Positions 12,901-24,900 of a DNA stretch of 64,000 bases are shown in pieces; the stretch's first letter is position 1; each line of letters opens with the position of its first letter. This DNA is from Siphonodentalium dalli. Lineage: Eukaryota; Mollusca; Scaphopoda; Gadilida; Siphonodentaliidae. A program made the position numbers and the translations under genes. The stretch spans positions 230,142,944-230,206,943 of the forward strand of contig CP136061.1 in NCBI GenBank assembly GCA_032622095.1, given 5' to 3'. The notes beneath the pieces were generated by a model, which was not told where the DNA came from, made no database searches, and saw only the letters and a program-made list of their open reading frames with translations.

Positions 12901-15900
12901 TGTCAAAAGAATCTTAAAATAATTTGGACTTGGTGCTAGTGCCCCTCAAAAGTACAGCCCAAATTTAAGAGAATGTTGACATACACGTCGGCAAAGTAAT
13001 AAAGCTTGGCGATTGTGATTAGGTACATTGAGCTGCTTTAACCCTGGTTTTATTAATCTTCTGACTAGATTTCTGTTTATTATTAGCCAATTATCCGGCT
13101 CATTGTTCTTACCTAGACCATGATGCTGCACGGCAATCGGGTTCATCGAGGCTCACCAAACATTGACGGCTAACCGACGTGGCAATCCCGTCACGTGGTT
13201 TTCCCCAGAAGTAACGGACCCGAGAGTCAGTGTTTGAACCATTCGCTGCTGCGCAGGCGGCCCGTGTCGTGAATTGGGCTGCGGAGGAAAGGAAAAACAT
13301 ACAACATGTAGACGAGTATACTGTACTGTGAAAAAAATGTCATATATTCAACCAGATATTCAGTGTTATAACTTAACAAGCAGCTATACGTGGATTCTGT
13401 GGTGGTCAGATATGGATTCCCAACATCACCACTTGACCACATAACTCTGTAATTACTCTGTAGTGTAATTACATTTTAATCTCCACCCATTATACAAGGT
13501 ACATGTTGACAAAATGTAATAGAAGTGAATTCGTGCCATATTTTTGTATATAAGTGTTTGAACTGTGCCGCTGAAAAGTGGTGTGACTGCACTGGCGATT
13601 ACATCATTGGTCGCGATTAGGAAAAGCTATAGACAATGACGCACGTTATAGGCAGCGCTATACTCTCTACTGATAAATACTATATAGCCAGCATTAACTC
13701 ACGTGCTTTCTCCAGATAATTGTCGAACTCGTGCCATGCTCCGCTGTGTTCAACACACGATGCAGCATTATTCCAGCGAGAATGTGGCCTCTGTTGACCA
13801 TTAGTCGTTTCAATACATTCGCCATGAGACTTCACATTGTGGCTTGATTTTGTATAATAACTGAAATATGGTTTAAATTGTTTAGTTGACATTTTGCTTT
13901 GGTTTAAACAGTGCCTAATGTCATCGACATATACTATGAAATTATAACATTAATTATGTGACACGAAAGAGGTCTTCGGAATATTTGTAGTATAAGCGTT
14001 TTTGTGTTTTTTTTTAGCCACCTCAATATCTCTTGAACATTTTTCATTAAAGATAAGAGCACATGTTCGTGTTTGGCTTAAACATTTTATTGTCAACGAT
14101 GATACATGTGTAATACATAATTGACAACGGGATTGGGACACACACGCACACACACCCTCACACACACCCTCACACACGCACCCTCTCCCTCACACACACC
14201 CTCACCCCCTCACACACAGTCTGACGCCGTGTGTCAATTGGGGTATTTTGCGTCAAACCTACAACCGGGTTCTATCCTTTCTGCTGTACCTACCACCTAG
14301 AAAATTCGGAAGTAGATACCGAAGGACAACTGAAGGGGTTCAGGCAAAAATAAAACCAGTAAGTCAGTCAAACTTTGTGTTTTTATAATCATAACTGAGT
14401 TCAGGTGTGACAAATGGGAAAGTCATATGTAAATAAATGGCATCGCGCTTATGTGCACCGCAGTTCAATTGCGCTTCAGTTCAGCGCAATTTCGCCGCAC
14501 CGCAGTCCAATTGTGATAGAGTGCATAGCAATGTCGCGATATAGCAGTGCAATTGCACTTGAGTGGAGCGCAATGCGCCGCACCACAGTGTACTTGAGTG
14601 CAGCGCAATTGCGTTTGAGCGTAGCGCAATTTCACCGCACTGCAGTGCAATTGCGCTTGAGTGCAGCGTAATTTCGCCGCACAACAGCGCAATTGCGCTT
14701 CAGTGCAGCGCAATTTCGTCGCACATCAGTGCAATTGCGCTTCAGTGCAATGCAGCGCAATCGTGACCACTGTGCAATTTTGTCCCTCAGCGCAATAGTC
14801 CAAGCGTGTGCATTTGACCGCCGAAACCACGCTGGTACTCGTTCGTTGGTTGGTTACAGTGACCTCGCTGGATCGCTTATGCACAGCGCAATTTTGCTTA
14901 ATTTCAGCGCAATTTGACTTGAACAAAGCGCGATTGCACTTGAGTGCAATTGTTCGTAATTAGTTCAGTAGTCAAATGAGAATGCGTGCATGGTATGTAG
15001 GCATTGTGAATTATCATACATATAAATAATGATATATCGCAAAAGATATATGCGAAAATAACACAACGCAAAAGTGCCTACTTCACAATCAAATTAACCC
15101 AGTTAAATAGCGCAGGGTGTGCCCTTTCCAACGATGCATAGCACGACAGCGTGCGTTATGCCGGTCTTTAGTTATGGCGTTTTGTAATAACGAGCCTGCC
15201 TTTTAGCTGCATTTAATTTCCCTCCAGACAAATTGCTTAACGAATATGCCCCGGTTAGGCTGACGCAGATTCGATAGATTCCCGTCTCGCAAAGAATTGG
15301 CCGCACAGAAATTTCCGCGGCATGTCATTTCGCTCGAGATAACTGATTGAACCAATCTACCCTAATAAGGCGACGGGCTTCCAGGTTTTGCATCGCGCGA
15401 AAGCAATTGGCCGGCTGCTAGCTAATCTGATTCAACATAGCATCGCAGGGTTTTTATTGAAATGTTTTGTCACCGTTGGCGTCAGCGAGGTAATTTGATT
15501 ATATGTCCAACTAAACATTGGTCGACATGGCGGGAGAAGTCGAGATCCGACCTCAACCAAATTTGTTGTCAAGTTGATGTGGGGGTTTACATGACCTTGA
15601 CCTTGACCCTAAAATAACCTTGACCTTTGTTGAAAGACATCTCACTTAAGGGGCTATTTTGCTAGATATGTGTTGCGATGTACGCGCTTATGTCAATATC
15701 CAGAGGCCTCGTATAGCTGTCATTGATAAATATACCGGTACCAAGGAGGCTCCTACATACTTTAGTCTGTATCTGACGAACAGACACATGGGACTACGAT
15801 ATAAACTTAAACTAGACGTCCATAGAGAATAACATAGGAGTTGAGTGAAATTGTGGGCAAAATTGCGATTTGGAGATGCGCATGTTAACGGAGCTGTTTA

Positions 15901-18900
15901 TTGAATACAATGTGTTCTGCCCGTGTCACACATACCCGACCCGGTGAACTATACAACGTACGCCGAAACCTACCATATTCCACATATGAAAGTTTTGTTT
16001 CTATTGGCACAATTAGGATCTCGGATACACAAAAGTTGATAGGATCACACACCAAAAATGTTAAAAACCAGACGAGTTACCCAAACGGGCTCAACTGGAC
16101 TTTTCGTTTTCTACCTATAATTTGAGCTGTCGCGAACCCGTTTGAACGCTGTTTACAATCGGGCTTGTGGGGCCACACCGAATATTCATGCTTATCACAA
16201 TCGCCACAGTTTTCATTGCATGTTAGTAAACGTGAAATACAAATGACTGGTGCTTTATCATGCTAATGTTGACTGAAGTCCGACTTCAAGTTATTCTACT
16301 AGCCTAGAATCAGACTATGAATAGTTTATGAAACGACTACATCTTTAGACGAGATTTGTCAAATAAGAGACCCATTCAGTCCCAAGTTAAAACTAAAAAT
16401 AGTAAGTTGGTCCCGATTCCAGAATTATAAAACTCAGGAGGGGTACTGTACACTAAACCGACAATGATTGGGGCCCATCTCTTTTTATACTCAACATAAT
16501 ATATGCAACAAATGAATGAATTTGAGCTATGGATTGGTGCAACCGTGCAAAATACACTCGTGTGTGCTCTTTGAACGATGCAAACAACATGGTAATTATA
16601 ATGAAAATTAATTTATGACTGCAGTATAAAAATAAGATTTTCCAACAGAAAACGTCTGTCAAAAATTGCTTCTTCATTCCATGATTCATAAATTCATCAA
16701 AGTCTTAGCGCAAGACCAAATCAACTGATATTTGTTTTCTGTCGGTGGTCTCTCAGTGAATAAGACTGTTTTCCACTCTATATTCCATTATATACGTCCC
16801 CGATAATGGGAAGTCGTGTTTGTCTGTATGCATTCATCTGCTAGTCCGGATGTCTATTACAAAAGTGTATATTATAGTATTATAGGGCGTCTTACTCACA
16901 TTTTGGCACCCTGGATTCAGGTTATTGTCAGACAGTATTCAGGATTCACACCCGTCTTCAAATAGTATTCGGAATTCAAATAACATGCTGGTACGCGACT
17001 TTGATGGCCGACACGTTATGGTATTTGATGGCTTGAAATTGTGATTTTCAGACATTTATCCTTTTTCGGATTCTGTTCTGTTAATGTGCCGCTAGTTTTC
17101 CCGCGACATATATTCACAGATCAACCGCATCGCATCATTCATCAATGTGTCCGAAAGTAGAGTTATATGTGACTTTTCAGAAAAGTGATGAAAATAGAGG
17201 GTATTGCAAGGTGAACTCTATGTTCTTCACAAGTGTCAAATATAATGCACTTTTAATTTTTCTCCATACCTGTATTTATAATGTGATGAGAATAAAGATT
17301 TGGAATTTGAATTTGGGCGGTCTGTTTTACTCACTTGCAGAGCGTTGCGTTCTGAGCGAGTATGGCGATATCCTTCCATGGTGTCGGGTGCCAATACGGG
17401 TAGTAATCACGCTCCTCTGGGCACTCGTAACCGTTCCGGTTCCCATTCGCATTCTGTCTCGTGTTCATAGCGCTCCCATACCCGAACTTGTTTCGTTTGC
17501 GACGGTTCTGATCCGCGAAGAACAACCCTGTGAAGTGCATCAATAAATCGTATATAATAATAACATAATCTATGTATTTTGTAGCGCATTACATGGTAAA
17601 TTAGATGTAGTTTCATTGTGCTTTACATGATTAGTATCCCTGTCATAGGGCACTGATTGCACATCCTCTCTTATACAGTGATCAGTCCGAGCAGCTAATG
17701 AGCACATCAGAGTTAGCATACTGAAAATATCTATCGACTCCCAATCGGGTACTCTGTTAACGGTCGAACCCCCGCGACAAATATATTATGATATAGCTTG
17801 TCGAAGGCAATACACATTCCACGACAGCGCAATTATCGGATATAATGATATATATTTACATACTAAGTGTGATTATCACTAATTCAAGCATTCCGATTGG
17901 TCGGCGCCCACGTGACTAGTTGCAGTTATTTCTCGGTGAACGCGAAAGAGCTCATAACTGCAGCCCCATAATTACATCGCCGCGTCATAGGTTTCGGAAA
18001 GAAGAACGCGTAATGTTTTTGGCGCAGTTGGACTCGCGCAGGATTGACTTAATAAGTCATCAGGTTTCAATATAAAGAAATTGTTCCTGTTAACTTTTGC
18101 CAAGGGTGCTATGGGATATTTTGGGCTGTTTTTGCCACGATACACTTTTCGATTTAAATACATTTACAAAAGTGGCCTTTTCGCTAAATGTATATAAATA
18201 TAAGGATTAACTGTCATGTGGAATGTTTTTATGGAGATGTAACCGTGGGGTAAGTGGTCATTACTTCGGGTTTTACACAAGTTATGACCACTTACCTCAC
18301 GGTTACATCTCCATAAAAACAGTCCAAATGACAGTTAATCCTTATATGATGGCCATACTGTATTATAATCTAATGGTTGCGTTAAATGCCGTGTAATTGG
18401 GAGTAAGCTCGTGTTTGATATGTTTGTTTACGTCTATAGACGACTCGAAATGTTACGAAATCGCGATGGCTCAAATGAGTTCATATTCTGTTGAACAATG
18501 TGATATATATTTTCATATTAAATTAACACTTTCAGTTGATAGCTCTTGTGGAGTTCAGAAGTTGGGAATTTCAGTCTTGCAGAGCAATACTCATTCTGGG
18601 CGATGCATACTTAAATATCCTCTCCCAATAAAGCCTCCCAAAATATTAACACTCTAAATACGCTCTCTTAAGATTCAGGCATACCTTTATTTTGTAGAAT
18701 ATATTCTAAATCGAGTTAAAGGTATTCAACTTATCTGTTATGCAATGTTCTTAGCATTTAAATAATGTAGCGGGTCTTCCTGCTAAACTTACAACCTGTA
18801 TCTCTAATAGTATTGCCCCGAAACCAAAGATATGTACATACATGTTTATAGTTTACATGGTACATATATCACAGACTTATCTCTTCGTGGGTCTGATATA

Positions 18901-21900
18901 ATTCAATTCATATTAAATTACTACTTTCAGTTGTCAACTCTTGTGGAGTTCAGACAGATATGTTTCTATGGGACAAATGTTAATTTCATAATTAGGAGAT
19001 GTTATTACGCATAACGTCCGCTATAGAAGAGTATAAGTCAACCGTACTTCGATGTAAACCAGTTTAGTATCCCTGTCGAGTTTTCTAGCCGGTTTAATCC
19101 GACTGAATCTTTGACTACTATGAGGTATGCCAATTATCCTTCTGTTCTTAACAGCTACAGTTGTGTGTTCAATATGTTCCCCAATATGTTTTCGGAAAAT
19201 AGTTTTTTTCATGCATGCCCAAAATTAATGTAGCCGCATTCTTAAACTGCTACACCGGTCACTAACCTGCATTTTTCTCCCTGACGTAACATCTATCGTG
19301 GAAATCCCACGATTCGTGCATGCCGCGTGCTGCGTCGGCGTCTCTTCTCCTTCTATCTGACCATCTTGTCCTCGTTTCTTTTAACTTTGAGGGTTTAGTG
19401 TATCGCGGTCTATTGGTACTCGTTCCGTCTCTGATTGAGAACCTTCCACCTATATAAAGTGATATATTTGGTACAATAAACACTACTGATTAGGGTACTA
19501 TGTCGCTAGAATTTGTGTTCTTTCTAGCAGTTGTCGTTTTGTCATACCCATATTAATGATTTCGCTTTCGAACAGTCAAGCATGGTCACGTGAGCTTTAC
19601 GTGCAATCATCGAGACTATCACTGATTATGACCTGATAACAGTATAATTCAGTATAAAACAATCACGACATACCTAATAGACTATATCAAATTACTGTGA
19701 GTGGCAAACAGTTTCTCACATGCCGACTCGTATAGTCAACCATTCTGCGAAAAGGTTTTTGTACTGTCAGAAAAAGTTACAACTACTGTAAGCTATTCGT
19801 AATTCGGACCAGTTATGGTTCATTATGCGAAAGATGACAAATACAAATGACTTCATATATGTGACATATACAGTATATAGAGTGTGTGCGATAAGCCATA
19901 CACTCAACACTGCGACGACCACACTAAGCTCACTTGATCACCATGAGGTCCATAGCACAGCGGTTTGTTTTCTTTGTGATCCACGGTAAACTTGCGTTGA
20001 TCGGATTGATATGTTTCAACAATCCTGGAAATTGACCAGGGTTCACCAAGAATCGCCGCAAACCACTGAGAATCGCCGAACACCACTGAGAATAACCGCG
20101 AACCACTGAGAATCGCTGCAAACAAGTGAGAATCGTCGAGAACCACTGAGAATCGCTGCAATCAACTGAGAATCGCCGTAAACCACTGAGAATTGCCGCA
20201 AAACAACGACAATTAAGAATATTTTACGCCATTTCAATTGATTTACAATAGTATTGACTAAATATTGATATAACTGTCTTGTCTTGACTAAATTTACACG
20301 CGGAGCCCGGGTATTCACGTGTACATAGGGGTATCCGTTGGGGGGGGGTCAACATTTGGGAATTCCAACTGCACCCCCCTTGAATCCGATCGATCACAAG
20401 TTTTGCATAATTCCATTTGCACCCCCTTGCACGTCCATGCTCAAGCCCAATAGCCTATATATTCATAAACAGTGGTTCGACATACACGGTATGAGAACAT
20501 TCAGATATTTTAACCTGAAAATTGCATAAATCCTAACATCTAGTGGTCCAACTCCAGACAAATACACACGGCTACGGACAAGAGACCAGGACACACCCGG
20601 CCGACCATGTTGTTTGGTCCGGTGAGAACATTTTGAAAACTAAACGAGAAAATCGCAAAATCCTAGCATCTAGACTGGCCTCAAACTTTCCTAATGTTGG
20701 AAATTTCAAACCTCAAACTCACCCTTAGGTTGGAAAATTCTCCAACTGATGACCATTTCAGTCCACAATTTTGACCAAATGCAGTAAAATATTGTTTTCT
20801 TAAACTAATTTTTATTGGCCTTGGGGAGGGACCATGACACACCGGGCCGACCATGTTTCGGCCCGGTGTGTGAAATTTTGTAAATCTGAACAAAAAAATC
20901 GCAAAATCCTAGCATCTAGACTAGCCTCAAGCCTTCCTAGAATTGGAAATTTCAAACCTGACACCCTCAATTAGGTTGAAAAATTTCCAACTGATGACAA
21001 TTCCAATGACAATGTTGACAAATATTGTTTTATTTACTTAATTTGACGGGGGAGGGAACACAGGACACAAGCTTTCCACGTGTTATAAATTTCCAACCTG
21101 ACACCACCCCCCCCCCCCTAAGGTTGGAAAATTTCCAACTGATGGCCATTTCAGTTCAAATTTTGACCAAAAGTAGGAAAATATGCAAATATTGGTCCAA
21201 AAACAATAAATTCCCCCAATAAATTGTTTGAAAATCAAACTACAAGAACATTTTCAACCTATTGCTGGTGTGAAATTTCCAACTAATGTTGTGTCAGGTA
21301 TGAAATTTCCAACTATTAAATTTTGACAACAATTGGGTGGGGGGTGAGACATCCCCCACACCCCCTGTCGCCACGTCCCTGAGTTCTGCATGTGATTAAT
21401 CAATCTGTCATGACACACGATTAATCTGCCTTCAGAATGATATATAATTTACCGTGATAGAAAAAGGTAAAGTGATGATACGATCGTTTAATATATTGTT
21501 TACATGCATTTTATGATACCGCGACAAATCGAAATTCTCTGGAAAACAAGGCATTGTTTACTTTTAAACAAAACTCTGTGCTCATATAAGCCAAGTGTTC
21601 ATTTCACATAATCCGACGACAAACAATCAAAATAACTAGCACCCACGATTATGATTGTAAAGTCTGTTAGAAGATTAACGGGCTGCGACTCGGTCCAAAA
21701 CAGCATCAACCCAATACCTAAGCTGTTTTGAAGTTTGAACCGAGCAGAATTGGTCAAACAAATACTTGAGTGTAGACATTTTGCTTCAACTTTCAGTTTA
21801 CTTATCTATTATATACAAACTAAACTACACAAACTAATATGCAAATATGATATATCGAACAATTAATATTTGGTGATCGGTAGTGTTAATTATCACATTA

Positions 21901-24900
21901 ACTAAAAAGTTATGTGAATAATGATTCTGTACAAACCTAATTCGTTAGATTCTACATCGTTGCACATGTACTGTAAAACTAGGTTGCAGTTTTGTTTGTG
22001 TGGATCAGTGTTTTCGTCGCCACCACATCCGTGCTGATTGGTCCATTCGATAGTCAGGAAAGATCGGGAATCAGCACCAGTATGTTTGCTGCTGCTTTGG
22101 AAATATTTCTGCAATATATGTGTGATACTATCGTTACTGGTGGAAATCGATACCATGGAACATTGATTAAGTAACACCATTTAACTTGAGTAACTAAAAT
22201 TATCAGCCGATGGAGCCCTCATATCGCCTCCGTGTCTGGATATTTTGTGATACCTTCCCCGGTATAGATGTACATATTTGCCATTTAAAAAGTGATATCA
22301 ATTTGAAAACACGGTGAACACTTTGAAATATATAGGCCTGACCCCATACTATAAAACACAATCATTATAACATGAACGTTCCTATGTAATTTACTAATTG
22401 AGTATAAACGTTTATATATGTAGTATTCGACGGAATATCTAGCAGAGTATTTCTGGTCACTTTTGAATAATACTTGTGTTTAATATCATGTAAATAGATC
22501 TGCTTTTCATCATGGAGGAATAAAGTGATATATATCTTGATCACGCATAATGTTGATAACTATCAATTTACCAAATTCTATCGACGAGAAATGATTTCAT
22601 TTTTCCGCGAGTCTTCTATTTGCTGGGATTCATTTTAATGGGAAACACTTTGTTGGGGAATGGTGAGCCCGACTGTTCCATCTTGAGGTCGACAGTACTC
22701 GATTGACCTAATCTGGTTATTTAAAAGAAGTCGCCTGCACTATTAAATTATCGAGGTCTATAGTAATATACACATTCTACGCTGATAAAATAACAGTATT
22801 TGAAACTGTATGGTATAGGGCCCAGTTTAGGCTGTACTCACCAGTGATGCATGGGGTAATCGTAATCTGTGTTTTTAAATGATTACAAATGTTGAAGTTT
22901 TTGTATTGTATTTGTAATCAAGAATTATAGGAGCCGAAGTATTGTATTTGTAATCAAACACTTGGAAAATTGGAGAATATATGTTTAAATTCTTTTTGAT
23001 TACTTTTGATTGCATTTTTCCAAAGTATTCTAGATTAAATTTGTAAAAAGTTGAGATAAACATTTCTTACTTTAGCATATATCTGAATTCGGCAAAATGA
23101 TAAACTTTTGTATATATTGCATTGCTGTTGGAAATGTCACCCAAGAACTACTCACCATTTGATATTGTTGTCCGACATTTGCTGCACTCAGCGATCCCTT
23201 ATCGCCAACGTTATAACCACCTCTGTTATTGTTCTGCAAGTCCAGAATGTTAAGTCATTTAAAAGCAAAAAAAAAATGTATTCAATTTACGAATTTCGTA
23301 ATCTTAATCCGTATAGGCATTTCTATATTGCATCTTGTTATCGTAAACATCTTTAGAAATTTCGTCATTTGAGATCTGAGCAATTAGTATTATCCTCCAC
23401 GGAGATGGTTGCATCTATGCAATGTCTGCCATTTTCATGTGACGTTCAAGCCCAGTGAAGCATTTGGTCATTAGAGCCCAAATAATTTAGGGATTTTATG
23501 TTGATCTGCTCAAATTAACATTCAAATACAATAAAATATATGCATCTAAAAATAAACAATCATGCAAATAATCTTGGCATATATAGAATTTGCAAGTGTA
23601 CAAGAAAGCGCACACTCCGTACAGATAAGGCCAAAGAAAACATGTGATTCGTGTTTCCCTGTCTACCCGAGTTTACACCATATGTACGCTAATGTGTTTT
23701 TAATGTTTTTGTAGAAATATTTCAGAAAAGTTTTATAAAAAAAATATAATGTTCAATATCTCCGAATGGGTTGTTATCTTTCAAATCAATAAAAAGTATT
23801 ATTATTTCATCATAAACTTTCTTCTAAAAGTCCCATAATAAATCATACGGAAAAGTTGATAAATCACTATATCTACTTGATTGTGCTACAAATATGCAAG
23901 ATGTGTTAATAACAAGGCTTTGTCACGCGACGTCATGTGTTATTAATAGGAATTGTAAATCCCTGGGTTTTTCCAAGGATAAAGTATCTACATTGTTGTA
24001 GATGGATCCAAGTAAATATATACATGGGTCAGTAAGGTGTTTCATGCTTAATGGACTTGATAACATTGGTATATCATAATAAAACATATATTGCATTGTT
24101 TCGAGGTTGACATGAGGATTTGTCAACCCTTGGAAGTTAATATTCACATCGGCCTGCGGCCTCTGTGAATATTAACTTCCTCTGGTTGATAAATCCTCAT
24201 GTCAACCTCAAAACAATGCAATAAATGTATAATACTATCGAAATATTGCAGAAGACCCGAATGAAAGGACAAAATAAAAAAAAACTCTAAACGGACGAAA
24301 AAACATCAGCGTATTTCCAAAAACACCCAGCTTCCTGTTTCGAAGCCGACCATGCGCTAACTGTTTCTCGGTTTTTGCGTACTGTAGTACGGGTTTTCAT
24401 ATGAAAATGAGATACTAAAGTTTATCTAACCATATCTGAGGCTGAGAAACCTGTTATTGTCACCACATACAATATACCATAGTGATTGGAGTTATATAGG
24501 TGAACCGTACATGTGACAGGAGGTATATAGGTGAACCGTACCTGTGATTGGAGTTATATATAGGTGAACCGTACCGCGTGATTGGAGTTATAGAGGTGAA
24601 CCTTACCTGTGATTGGAGTTATATAGATGAACCGTACCTGTGATTGGAGTTATATAGATGAACCGTACCTGTGATTGGAGTTATATATGTGAACCGTTAC
24701 ATGTATATATAGATGAAACGTACCTGTGATTGGAGTTATATAGGTGAACCGTACCTGTGATTGGAGTTATATTAGTGAACCGTACCTGTGATTGGAGTTA
24801 TATTAGTGAACCGTACCTGTGATTGAAGTTATATAGGTGAACCGCTATATATGTGAACCGTATCTGTGATTACAGTTATATAAGTGAACCTTACCTGTGA

